A DNA stretch of 64,000 nt from an uncultured Bacteroidales bacterium (GTDB lineage Bacteria > Bacteroidota > Bacteroidia > Bacteroidales > UBA932), in NCBI GenBank assembly GCA_934700615.1, contig CAKUXR010000005.1, positions 58,063-122,062 on the forward strand, in the 5' to 3' direction. The notes under the pieces were generated by a model, which was not told the DNA's origin, made no database searches, and worked only from the letters and a program-made list of their open reading frames with translations. Shown piece after piece: positions 9,199 to 17,079 of the stretch. Made by a program: the position numbers and the translations under genes. Each line of letters opens with the position of its first letter. Within the stretch, counting starts at the first letter, position 1.

Positions 9199-10107
9199 AT
9201 GATCACAAGTTTTTCAGACGTATTTGCAGAACTTAAAGAAAAGGGAATCTGCAAGAGAATGGTTGCCGCATGGGCAGTAGATGAGCATACAATCGAGGCA
9301 GCATCAAAGGCTGTTGACCTCGGTTTCATCAAGGCTACACTTGTGGGTGACGCGAAGATGATCAATGAAGTTTGCGAAAAGCACGGCATCGACGCTTCCA
9401 AATTTGACATTGTTGATAACCCTGATGAGCTCAAGGCTGTCGCTCAGGCTGTCCAGCTCGTTCACGACGGACAGGGTGACGTTCTCATGAAGGGACTCTG
9501 CTCTACCGACAAGTTCCTCCGCGCCATCTTGAACAAGGAGACAGGACTTCTTCCTCCGAAAGCGCTTCTCAGCCACGTAGGTATCATCGAGAGCCCTAAC
9601 TATCACAAGCTTCTCTTCCTGACCGATATGGCAGTAGTTCCGCTTCCTGACCTGAAGCAGAAGATGACTCTTGCAAACTATGTCGTAAAGATCGCAAGAT
9701 CATTCGGTATCGCTAAACCTAAGGTTGCCTTCATCGCAGCTTCAGAGCAGGTTCTCGCATCAATGCCGGCTTGCCTCGAGGCAGCAGCATTGGCAAAGAT
9801 GGCTGACAGAGGACAGATCAAGGGCTGCATCGCTGACGGTCCTCTCGCCCTGGACGTTGCCATAGACAACGAGTCTGTAGAAATCAAGAAGCTCACCAGC
9901 CCTGTTGCAGGTGACGCAGACTGTCTCGTATTCCCTAACATCGAGTCTGCCAACGTATTCTGGAAGACCAATTCCAAACTCGCTACCGGTGTCCGCCAGG
10001 CAGGTATGCTCGTAGGTACTACAGCACCTTGTATCCTCGCCAGCCGCGCTGACAGCGTAGATACAAAACTGAACTCTATCGCAGAGGCAGTCATGAGCGT
10101 GAAATAA
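9199..10107 (+). CDS. Phosphate acyltransferase, phosphate butyryltransferase (Ptb) type
   Basis: Member of the phosphate acetyl/butyryltransferase family, exchanging acyl-CoA and phosphate for acyl phosphate and CoA. The 302-residue length and the overall pattern (KEKGICKRMVAAWAVDE at the N-terminus, GDVLMKGLCSTDKFLRAILN near 95, LADPL-like segment CIADGPLALDVA near 215, TSPVAGDADCLVFPNIESAN near 235) are closer to Ptb than to canonical Pta of about 330 residues. It follows ackA by 12 bases and probably supplies it with acetyl phosphate, though butyryl or other short acyl groups are possible. No CATTGAC copies occur in it. An excellent terminator follows. Confidence 0.88.
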   Translation: MITSFSDVFAELKEKGICKRMVAAWAVDEHTIEAASKAVDLGFIKATLVGDAKMINEVCEKHGIDASKFDIVDNPDELKAVAQAVQLVHDGQGDVLMKGLCSTDKFLRAILNKETGLLPPKALLSHVGIIESPNYHKLLFLTDMAVVPLPDLKQKMTLANYVVKIARSFGIAKPKVAFIAASEQVLASMPACLEAAALAKMADRGQIKGCIADGPLALDVAIDNESVEIKKLTSPVAGDADCLVFPNIESANVFWKTNSKLATGVRQAGMLVGTTAPCILASRADSVDTKLNSIAEAVMSVK

Positions 10108-10124
10108 GGCACACTACATATCCG

Positions 10125-10160
10125 AAAAAGCCCGGCCGGTCGATTGCGGTCGGGCTTTTT
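10125..10160 (+). terminator. Rho-independent terminator of ackA-ptb
   Basis: AAAAAGCCCGGCC (10125-10137) pairs with GGTCGGGCTTTTT (10148-10160), a 13-pair stem with one G-T pair and a built-in T tract. It is nearly symmetrical and may also act on rsmD from the other side. Confidence 0.92.
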
Positions 10161-10188
10161 ATGTTTTAAAACCAATTTGTTGTCAATG

Positions 10189-10731
10189 CTATTTTGCCAA
10201 CGGTTCGAAGAAGGAGAAATGGACGCGTCCATAGACCTTTTCCTTCACGAAAGCAGGATGCTCCTTGAACGAATGTTCGTCTCCGTGCTCCAGAATCAGA
10301 TAACGCTCCGGATAGACGAGACCGGCATCGAGCACCTTGTCCGGTATGGTCTCGAGACCTTCCAACGCATAAGGAGGATCCGCGAAGACAATGTCAAAGC
10401 GCTCCTTGCATATAGGAATGAAATCGAACACGTTATGGTGAACCGCGGTGAGGTTCTTGAAGCCCAATGCCCTGGCCTGGTCTTTTATGAATGAAGAATA
10501 CTGAGGGTTCATCTCTACTGACCAGACGTGGCCTGCACCCCTGGATGCAAATTCATATGAAATGGAGCCAGTGCCGCTGAAAAGGTCCAGCACGCTGAGG
10601 CCTTCAAATTCAAATTCATTGTCAAGGATATTGAACAACGCCTCCTTCGCAAAGTCCGTGGTCGGTCTTGCCTTGAAGTCAGGAGGAGTCAGTATTGTCT
10701 TTCCTTTATGTATTCCGCCTATAATTCTCAT
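10189..10731 (-). CDS. rsmD: 16S rRNA (guanine-966 N2)-methyltransferase
   Basis: Rossmann-fold methyltransferase of 180 residues expected to methylate G966 of 16S rRNA with S-adenosylmethionine. MRIIGGIHKGK at the start and RPTTDFAKEALFNIL near 22 are typical RsmD; DLFSGTGSISYE near 49 is the SAM-binding motif I, and DPPY near 117 is the catalytic motif. It lies 35 bases downstream of the DUF3822 gene, an arrangement common in Bacteroidetes. The ATG is embedded in a GTCAATG word (10729-10735 on the complement), and a second copy lies 19 bases upstream. Confidence 0.94.
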   Translation of the reverse strand: MRIIGGIHKGKTILTPPDFKARPTTDFAKEALFNILDNEFEFEGLSVLDLFSGTGSISYEFASRGAGHVWSVEMNPQYSSFIKDQARALGFKNLTAVHHNVFDFIPICKERFDIVFADPPYALEGLETIPDKVLDAGLVYPERYLILEHGDEHSFKEHPAFVKEKVYGRVHFSFFEPLAK

Positions 10732-10766
10732 TGACTTAAAAAATCAGGTATAATCATTGACTTGCC

Positions 10767-11450
10767 CTATAATTGCTCCACAGCCTTGAAGTAGCGGTAG
10801 AGCGACATTTCCTGCTCCGCATCGAGCGGAGTGCGGAAACTGATTGTGGAAACCTCCGGATTGAGCTGGAGCTTCTTCATCGTATTGAAGATGAAGTATT
10901 CGGCCGTGGTGAAGTCAGGTGCCTTGAAGACATTGGCTATCTGGAGGCTCTTTCCCTGGGCGACAGCCAGATGCAGGTATGAATCGGCATAGGATGCAAT
11001 GATTTTGTTATAGTCATTGCACTCTGACATTGACTCGAGCATGTAGTACATTTCCGGAAGAATTCGGGCCTGATATCCGTCTGTCGTGAACACCGTCTGG
11101 GAAATCATGCGGGACAATGTTTCTCCTATATTATTGGAGAACAACAGCACTGCCCCGAACTGGGGCATACGGATGAATTCTGCCTGGTCGCCATCTGACA
11201 GCCTCACCGTATCTGCAAGCAGCTGACGTATTTCGACAGGATTGAAGAAATGTTCAGGGACCAGTGCGACCTTATGTGTCATCAGCGAAATCCTCACGGA
11301 ATCGTATCTCTTCTGGAATTCCGGAGTGGTAAAGATATGTTCAGGGCTGAGCCATCCGGAAGAACGCTCATCCCCATTGTCCGCTATCTTAAAAGAATAT
11401 CCACTCAAGGAGACTTGAATGGATATTCCGTTATCTGTTTTTTGAAACAT
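10767..11450 (-). CDS. DUF3822 family protein
   Basis: The 227-residue protein matches the DUF3822 family, a Bacteroidetes-restricted group often found next to rsmD. The family is thought to have an actin-like ATPase-type fold, but its role is unknown. Visible features are a central ADSYLHLAVAQGKSLQIANVF segment followed by YFIFNTMKKLQLNP, and no signal peptide or membrane helix, so it is presumably cytoplasmic. It sits in a three-gene minus-strand operon with the membrane-anchored protein upstream (43-base gap) and rsmD downstream. Confidence 0.8.
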   Translation of the reverse strand: MFQKTDNGISIQVSLSGYSFKIADNGDERSSGWLSPEHIFTTPEFQKRYDSVRISLMTHKVALVPEHFFNPVEIRQLLADTVRLSDGDQAEFIRMPQFGAVLLFSNNIGETLSRMISQTVFTTDGYQARILPEMYYMLESMSECNDYNKIIASYADSYLHLAVAQGKSLQIANVFKAPDFTTAEYFIFNTMKKLQLNPEVSTISFRTPLDAEQEMSLYRYFKAVEQL

Positions 11451-11493
11451 AAGTTCTTTTGCTTCTCGGCCGTCAAGCCGAAAATGGATGGGA

Positions 11494-12180
11494 CTACTCC
11501 CAGTTACCTGCGTTGTTGTTAGGTGCGCTGATACTGCCCACCTGAAGACCCTCGTAGCGGTTCATAGCCTGACGGTCTGCATCGAGGTTAATTCTGAGCT
11601 GGTTGTCAAGACCCTTGAGGAGAGACTTGTAAGGCATCTTGGCCTCGAAGAGAGGAACCTTTACACCTGACACTTCCTTGATGACAGCCTGCATCTGAAC
11701 AGTATCGCCTGAGAACGGAATGTACTTGAGAGAATCAATATTGAAATTGGTTCTTGTGTGGAAGAGAGTATCCTTCACAGCCACTTTATTGGAGATGGAG
11801 AATACAAGTCTTTCGCCCTGTTTGTAGAGTTCGAACATCTGAGCAGGAGTAATTCCGCGGTGTGTCTTCTTAAGTTTCTCAGTGTTAACTACTGCAAGAG
11901 AGTCATCGTTTGAACCGATCTGCATGAGGACTTCCATCTGGCCGTTTCTATAGAAATCAGCGAGAGAATCAGCAGAAGAGGTGAAATGACCTGTAACTGA
12001 CTTGAATGCCTCCTGAAGAGTACGAAGGTCCTTCATTCTCTGGATACCTACAGTTTCGCGGTATTCCTTCTGCTTGTTGAAGTTAATAGGCTCCAGGATG
12101 CTCTTGATATTGGCATACACGAGACCAGCAATGACAAAGAGCAGCAGAATGCTGACAATCTTTTTAACTATTCCGTTCAT
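11494..12180 (-). CDS. Membrane-anchored conserved hypothetical protein
   Basis: The 228-residue product has one N-terminal transmembrane helix (about residues 8-26) and no lipobox, so it is probably anchored in the inner membrane with the rest in the periplasm. A helical, charged segment (about 35-70) is followed by a region rich in alternating polar/hydrophobic residues and a C-terminal Asn/Gly-rich tail. I do not recognise a named family, though proteins of this layout recur in Bacteroidales. It is the first gene of the operon with DUF3822 and rsmD, starting from the promoter at 12219-12249. No CATTGAC words occur between about 11.04 and 12.76 kb. Confidence 0.75.
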   Translation of the reverse strand: MNGIVKKIVSILLLFVIAGLVYANIKSILEPINFNKQKEYRETVGIQRMKDLRTLQEAFKSVTGHFTSSADSLADFYRNGQMEVLMQIGSNDDSLAVVNTEKLKKTHRGITPAQMFELYKQGERLVFSISNKVAVKDTLFHTRTNFNIDSLKYIPFSGDTVQMQAVIKEVSGVKVPLFEAKMPYKSLLKGLDNQLRINLDADRQAMNRYEGLQVGSISAPNNNAGNWE

Positions 12181-12218
12181 TATGTTTTGAGTTTTTTATA
12201 AATTCAAATCCGTTCCGA

Positions 12219-12249
12219 CAAAGTTATAAAATTGATTTATGATATGCAA
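12219..12249 (-). promoter_or_regulatory. Promoter for the 12180-10189 operon
   Basis: On the minus strand TTG (12249-12247) is followed after 20 bases by TAACTTTG (12226-12219), 38 bases before the ATG at 12180. Confidence 0.7.
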
Positions 12250-12258
12250 TATAATTTG

Positions 12259-12266
12259 TAAATTTG
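12259..12266 (+). promoter_or_regulatory. -7 box TAAATTTG for the NrnA-to-hydrolase operon
   Basis: It matches TAnnTTTG and lies 31 bases before the ATG at 12298. It is back-to-back with the minus-strand promoter at 12219-12249. No well-spaced TTG is visible. Confidence 0.5.
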
Positions 12267-12297
12267 CGCTGATGAACACATTATTGCAGGACTATTG

Positions 12298-13383
12298 ATG
12301 AAGAAAATCGACACATCCGGAATAGAGGTTCTGGACCTCATGATAAGAAAGAACAAGAAAATTTCACTGGTTGCGCACATCCGTCCGGACGGAGATGCGA
12401 TAGGCAGCACATTGGCTATGCGCGGATATCTGGCAGCCCGGGGCTGTGATGCCGCAGTCATATATTCCGATATGGTACCGGAGACATTGGCCTTCCTCAG
12501 GGAAGGGACTCCGGATGGGGGAATCATCGAATTCCCGGCAGACAACGACAAGGCATTCAGGAGGATAGAGGCTTCCGACATGATTATCTGTCAGGACTGC
12601 AACTCTTTCGCCAGGACAGGGGCCCTGGAGGAAAGCCTAAGGAACGCAAAGGCTGAAAAAGTCCTAATCGACCACCACCTGGCACCTGACACGGCAGCTT
12701 TCAACCTGATATTCTCAGAAACGGAAGTTTCTTCGGCTTGCGAGCTGCTTTTCAACATACTCATGTCAATGCCGGAAATCGGAGGCGATGCTACAAAACT
12801 CCCGGCAGTAACAGCCAGGGCACTCATGACGGGCATGACTACCGACACGAACAATTTCAAGAATTCCGTTTTCCCAAGCACATTGGAAATGGCCTCTTCC
12901 CTGCTCGCCGCCGGCGTTGACAGAGATGAAATCATTTCCAGACTGTACCAGAGCGGAAGAGAGAACAGCGTAAGACTCTGGGGTTACATGCTTTATGAAA
13001 ACCTGAAGATAACTTCAGACGGAGTCGCCTACATGATTCTCAATGCAGAGACGGCAAAAAAGTTCGACTTGAAGGAAGGAGAAACAGAAGGCCTTGTAAA
13101 TGAGCCGCTCAAGATCGACAATGTCCGTATGAGCATCTTCCTGAAAGAGGACGGGGACGGATTCTACAGAGTTTCCATAAGGACCAAGAAAGGAGTTTCG
13201 GCCGTAAAATGCTCGGCTTCATATTTCCATGGCGGCGGACATGAGAACGCTTCAGGCGGAAGACTTTTCTTCAAGCCTGTTGACGGCAGGCCGGCCGACA
13301 TCAATGCTCCGGAGGAGGCTGAGAAATATATCATTGACAAGACAAGCGTCTATTTCGCGGATGGCAGTTATGAAAGCAGGTAA
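12298..13383 (+). CDS. nrnA: DHH-family phosphoesterase, NrnA-like (oligoribonuclease / pAp phosphatase)
   Basis: Predicted cytoplasmic Mn-dependent phosphoesterase that degrades short oligonucleotides and/or converts pAp to AMP. HIRPDGDAIGS near residue 26 is DHH motif I, IICQDCNS near 98 motif II, LIDHHLAP near 123 the DHH motif itself, and YFHGGGHENASGG near 307 is the DHHA1 substrate-binding signature. I chose the ATG at 12298; an in-frame TTG one codon earlier is possible but less likely. It heads a six-gene plus-strand run, and its last 14 bases overlap the start of the next gene. Confidence 0.9.
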   Translation: MKKIDTSGIEVLDLMIRKNKKISLVAHIRPDGDAIGSTLAMRGYLAARGCDAAVIYSDMVPETLAFLREGTPDGGIIEFPADNDKAFRRIEASDMIICQDCNSFARTGALEESLRNAKAEKVLIDHHLAPDTAAFNLIFSETEVSSACELLFNILMSMPEIGGDATKLPAVTARALMTGMTTDTNNFKNSVFPSTLEMASSLLAAGVDRDEIISRLYQSGRENSVRLWGYMLYENLKITSDGVAYMILNAETAKKFDLKEGETEGLVNEPLKIDNVRMSIFLKEDGDGFYRVSIRTKKGVSAVKCSASYFHGGGHENASGGRLFFKPVDGRPADINAPEEAEKYIIDKTSVYFADGSYESR

Positions 13384-13933
13384 GACATTGGCATTGACCA
13401 TGATCGCGGCAGCAGGCATCGCTTCGGCTCTGGCCGGCTGCACGAAGGAGGACGTCAAGACGAAGTATTCGAGGCAGGAACAGAACATCGAATCTTTCGT
13501 GAAGTCCATCAAATCCAAGGTGGATACCAGTTATGCCGTTTACCAGAACGGCGTGACAAGGCTCGTCACGACTTACGGTGTGGGTACTGACAGCCTCTCG
13601 TCACACGGGACCGTGTCGTTCTACTATGCGGGATACGTGCTGAACAATGCCTCGCTGAACACCGGGGACATGTTCGCGACCAACAGCAAGGACGTTGCGG
13701 CCTCGGCAGGATGGAGTCTGACCGACGAATCCGTTTTCGAAGTCAAGACATTGAAACTGGACGACAAGGATATCGTTCCGGGTTTGAGAAGGGGACTTGT
13801 GGGAGTAAAGGAGGGCCAGGAATGTTTCATTCTGTTTTCCGGAAAATATGGTTTCGGAAAACATGAATTAGGCACGATTCCTGCAAATGCAGCCCTGGCC
13901 TACCATATAAAAGTGGAAAGTATTTCCAACTAA
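13370..13933 (+). CDS. FKBP-type peptidyl-prolyl isomerase, lipoprotein
   Basis: The 187-residue product starts with a lipoprotein signal ending LAGC, then a charged linker and one FKBP domain. Family motifs include VSFYYAGYVL, DDKDIVPGLRRGLVGVKEGQ and LFSGKYGFGKHELGTIPANAALAY near the C-terminus, typical of periplasmic FKBPs that speed proline isomerisation in exported proteins. I favour the ATG at 13370 (13361 is an in-frame alternative); both overlap the end of the upstream gene, which implies translational coupling. A second FKBP lipoprotein gene follows after 12 bases. Confidence 0.87.
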   Translation: MKAGKTLALTMIAAAGIASALAGCTKEDVKTKYSRQEQNIESFVKSIKSKVDTSYAVYQNGVTRLVTTYGVGTDSLSSHGTVSFYYAGYVLNNASLNTGDMFATNSKDVAASAGWSLTDESVFEVKTLKLDDKDIVPGLRRGLVGVKEGQECFILFSGKYGFGKHELGTIPANAALAYHIKVESISN

Positions 13934-13945
13934 TGAGCAAATAAA

Positions 13946-14983
13946 ATGAAAATGAACATATTACGCATTAAAAACTTGATTTTCGCCAGTGCAGCTCTGG
14001 CGGCATTGACTTTGGCCGGATGCGCAAAGTCCGAAAAGACAGAAGACAACGAGGCAGAACTCAGATACCTCGAAGCATGGGTTCAGGTGAATCATCCTGA
14101 TGCACAGAAGACAGAACTGGGCGCATATATCATTGAGGATACCCCGGGCAAGGGCGAAACTTTCGAGGGCGACAAATTCGCGATTCTCCAGTATAACATC
14201 GAATCCGTAGATGGAACCATTTCCGCGACGACCGACAAGAAAATTGCACAGCAGATCGGAAAATACGACAAGTCATATTACTACGGCAACGTCGTGTGGG
14301 CCGCGTACAAGGGAAATCTCACCGCAGGTGTCCTGGACGTTCTGAAAGGAATGAAAATCGGCGGCACCAGAAGGGCGCTGATTCCTTCATGGCTCTTCAC
14401 CTACAGTTCATACAAGAATCCCGGCGAATACTATAAGAAAGCTGTGGACAACTCGTCTGCCGCCATCTACACCATAACACTGAACGGGCTCAGCAGCGAC
14501 ATCCTCAAGACTCAGGTGGACTCGATGGAAATCTACACCCACAAGCACCTTGACGGAGTGGATTCCACATCTTACGGATTCTATTACAAGCAGTTGGCTG
14601 CACCTTCAGACACAACGGCCTTCCCGTCTGACACATCCATCTACATCAATTATACAGGCAGACTCCTGAACGGACAGGTATTCGACACCACAATCGCCGA
14701 TACGGCAAAGTTCTATAACGTCTATTCGAGCAGCAGCACATATGAGCCTCGGAAGATATCCTGGGGCGAAAAAGACACCGACCTGAGGCTTTATTCAAGC
14801 AGTTCCAGTGACGGTTCCGAGGTCGTGACCGGATTCTCCAAGACACTTTGGCAGATGAGGGCACACGAAAAGGGTGTGGGAGTATTCTTCTCATCTTACG
14901 GATACGGAGGAAGCGGCAGCGGAAGCGTAATTCCGGCTTATTCCCCACTTGTATTTGAAATCGAAATTGTTGACAAACCATAA
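13946..14983 (+). CDS. Lipoprotein with two FKBP-like domains
   Basis: The 345-residue protein has a lipobox ending LAGC and two successive FKBP-like regions. The first (about 45-175) contains GVLDVLKGMKIGGTRRALIPSW and ends in an ITLNGL strand. The second (about 220-345) contains SIYINYTGRLLNGQVFDTT, a poly-Ser stretch, VVTGFSKTLWQMRAHEKG and FFSSYGYGGSGSGSVIPAYSPL. The first domain lacks several canonical residues and may be non-catalytic. Probably a periplasmic or outer-membrane folding factor working with the single-domain FKBP just upstream. ATG at 13946 or 13952. Confidence 0.82.
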   Translation: MKMNILRIKNLIFASAALAALTLAGCAKSEKTEDNEAELRYLEAWVQVNHPDAQKTELGAYIIEDTPGKGETFEGDKFAILQYNIESVDGTISATTDKKIAQQIGKYDKSYYYGNVVWAAYKGNLTAGVLDVLKGMKIGGTRRALIPSWLFTYSSYKNPGEYYKKAVDNSSAAIYTITLNGLSSDILKTQVDSMEIYTHKHLDGVDSTSYGFYYKQLAAPSDTTAFPSDTSIYINYTGRLLNGQVFDTTIADTAKFYNVYSSSSTYEPRKISWGEKDTDLRLYSSSSSDGSEVVTGFSKTLWQMRAHEKGVGVFFSSYGYGGSGSGSVIPAYSPLVFEIEIVDKP

Positions 14984-14999
14984 ACAGAGGAGGAAGAAT

Positions 15000-16409
15000 A
15001 TGGCTACTGCAGGTACTGCACCGACAGAACTTGGAGACAAAAGAATACGAGACCTTCTCATGCAATATGCAGTCCCGGCTATCATAGCCATGACTGCATC
15101 TTCGCTTTATAATATGGTCGACAGCATCTATATCGGCCACATAAAAGATGTCGGGTCCTACGCAATTTCCGGACTCGCCGTCACCTTCCCGCTGATGAAC
15201 CTGGCGACGGCTCTCGGCACCCTCGTGGGAGTCGGAGCGGCCACGATTCTGTCAATGCTGCTGGGGCAGAAGAATTATGCCGTCGCAAACAAGGTTCTTC
15301 TTAACGAGGTGATGCTCAATGTCATAATCGGAGGACTGTTCTCTGTCATAACATTGATTTTCCTCGACCCGATACTGATGTTCTTCGGCGCCAGCCAGAA
15401 CACCTTGCCGTTTGCACGCGACTATATGGTCATCATACTCCTGGGCAATGTGATAACTCATCTATATTTCGGTCTGAACAACATGATCAGGGCTTCAGGA
15501 AACCCGAAACTTGCCATGGGACTGACGATTTTCACCGTCGTTTCCAACACAATCATGGACCCGATCTTCATTTTCGTCCTGGACATGGGCATCAAGGGTG
15601 CAGCGATTGCCACTGTACTTTGCCAATTGCTGGCTCTGTGCTACACCCTGAAATATTTCTTGAATCAGAAGAACTATCTGCATCTGCCGAAACATGTACG
15701 TGATTACAGACTCGAGTGGAGAATTGCCAAGGATTCACTGGCGATTGGCATGGGACCGTTCCTGATGAACTCGGCCGCCTGCATAGTGACCCTGTTCATA
15801 AACCAGCAGCTGCTCAAATACGGAGGAGACCTGGCAATCGGAGCATACGGAATCGTAAACCGAATCTCTTTCTTTTTCATCATGATAAACATGGGATTCA
15901 ACCAGGGAATGCAGCCTATTGCCGGTTACAATTTCGGTGCGAGAAAGTACACTAGAGTCAAGCGGGTATTCCGTCTTACGGTTATTTGTGCGACAATAGT
16001 AAGCTGCATCGGTTTCTTTGTATCCGAGTTCATTCCGGATATAGCGGTATCTCTCTTCACAAATGATACGGAGCTTAAAGAATTGGCAGACAAAGGATTG
16101 AGAATCATGAACCTGGCATTTCCCCTGGTCGGTTTCCAGATGGTCGCAACGAACTTTTTCCAGAGTCTGGGAATGGTCCACAAATCCATCCTCCTGTCTC
16201 TCTCCAGACAGCTTCTGTTTCTGGTTCCTCTCATCTATTTCATGCCTCTGTTCTTCGGTCATAAAGGCGTATGGATGAGTTTCCCGATTGCAGACTCCAT
16301 TTCCATCATTCTCACAACCGTTCTTCTGCTTGCGCTCTTCAGGAAGTTCCGCATGCTGAAAGACGGAGACGACCCATCAATTTTAGGAAGCAAAATCAAA
16401 CAAGCATAA
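15000..16409 (+). CDS. MATE-family multidrug/sodium antiporter
   Basis: The 469-residue inner-membrane protein has about 12 transmembrane helices in two similar halves and motifs typical of MATE exporters: MVDSIYIGHIKDVGSYAISG near 42, ATALGTLVGVGAA near 75 and FNQGMQPIAGYNFGARKYTR near 295. It should expel cationic or aromatic compounds using a sodium or proton gradient; the substrate cannot be told. I start it at 15000, where GAGGAGGAAGAAT gives an unusually strong Shine-Dalgarno for Bacteroidetes, 17 bases after the upstream stop; an upstream in-frame ATG at 14949 would overlap the FKBP gene and is less likely. Confidence 0.92.
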   Translation: MATAGTAPTELGDKRIRDLLMQYAVPAIIAMTASSLYNMVDSIYIGHIKDVGSYAISGLAVTFPLMNLATALGTLVGVGAATILSMLLGQKNYAVANKVLLNEVMLNVIIGGLFSVITLIFLDPILMFFGASQNTLPFARDYMVIILLGNVITHLYFGLNNMIRASGNPKLAMGLTIFTVVSNTIMDPIFIFVLDMGIKGAAIATVLCQLLALCYTLKYFLNQKNYLHLPKHVRDYRLEWRIAKDSLAIGMGPFLMNSAACIVTLFINQQLLKYGGDLAIGAYGIVNRISFFFIMINMGFNQGMQPIAGYNFGARKYTRVKRVFRLTVICATIVSCIGFFVSEFIPDIAVSLFTNDTELKELADKGLRIMNLAFPLVGFQMVATNFFQSLGMVHKSILLSLSRQLLFLVPLIYFMPLFFGHKGVWMSFPIADSISIILTTVLLLALFRKFRMLKDGDDPSILGSKIKQA

Positions 16410-16413
16410 AGAT

Positions 16414-17079
16414 ATGAAACACAATAATCTGATAATAAACGTCGGACGCCAGTTCGGCAGCGGCGGAAAGCTTGTGGCATTGGAACTCAGCAAGAAACTC
16501 GGCATCCCGGTATATGACCAGGAACTGATTGCAAAGGCAGCCGAGGAAAGCGGATTCAGCAAAGACCTCTTCGCAAAAAGCGACGAGAAGCGCAATCTCA
16601 TGGCATTGTCAAGTTTCATTGTAGATGTCGGGAGATTCGGTTCCGCAGACAACTATATGAGTGACAATCAGTTGTTTATCATACAGAGCAAAGTCATAAG
16701 GTCCATCGCGGAAAAAGGTTCCGCCATCTTCATCGGCCGCTGCTCCGACTATATCCTTAGAGACCTTCCATGCCTCGACGTGTTCATAACTGCACCGGAA
16801 GAGGTCAGGCTGAAGAGAATCGCCAGCAGGATGAATATTTCTGCAGAGCAGGCCGAGTCAATGATGAGAAAGAAGGACAGGACAAGGGAGACATACTACA
16901 ATTACTTCACGTTCGGCAACTGGGGCGTGGCTTCGAACTATGACCTCTGCATTGACTCTTCCATTCTTGGCATTGACGGAACAGCAGATATGATAATAGA
17001 TTTCTGCAGAAGATCCGGTCTGCTTGCCGAAGATGCCGTTCTTCCGCTTTCTGATAATGGTCAGGAGGCAGGCAAATGA
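16414..17079 (+). CDS. Cytidylate kinase-like protein
   Basis: The 221-residue protein belongs to the cytidylate-kinase-like P-loop family. GRQFGSGGKLVALELS near residue 11 is the nucleotide-binding loop, IFIGRCSDYIL near 106 and an Arg-rich KRIASRMNIS lid near 133 follow. Canonical cytidylate kinase phosphorylates CMP/dCMP; members of this second family are less characterised and the substrate may differ. It lies 4 bases after the MATE gene, and its stop overlaps the next start in ATGA at 17076-17079. Confidence 0.85.
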   Translation: MKHNNLIINVGRQFGSGGKLVALELSKKLGIPVYDQELIAKAAEESGFSKDLFAKSDEKRNLMALSSFIVDVGRFGSADNYMSDNQLFIIQSKVIRSIAEKGSAIFIGRCSDYILRDLPCLDVFITAPEEVRLKRIASRMNISAEQAESMMRKKDRTRETYYNYFTFGNWGVASNYDLCIDSSILGIDGTADMIIDFCRRSGLLAEDAVLPLSDNGQEAGK

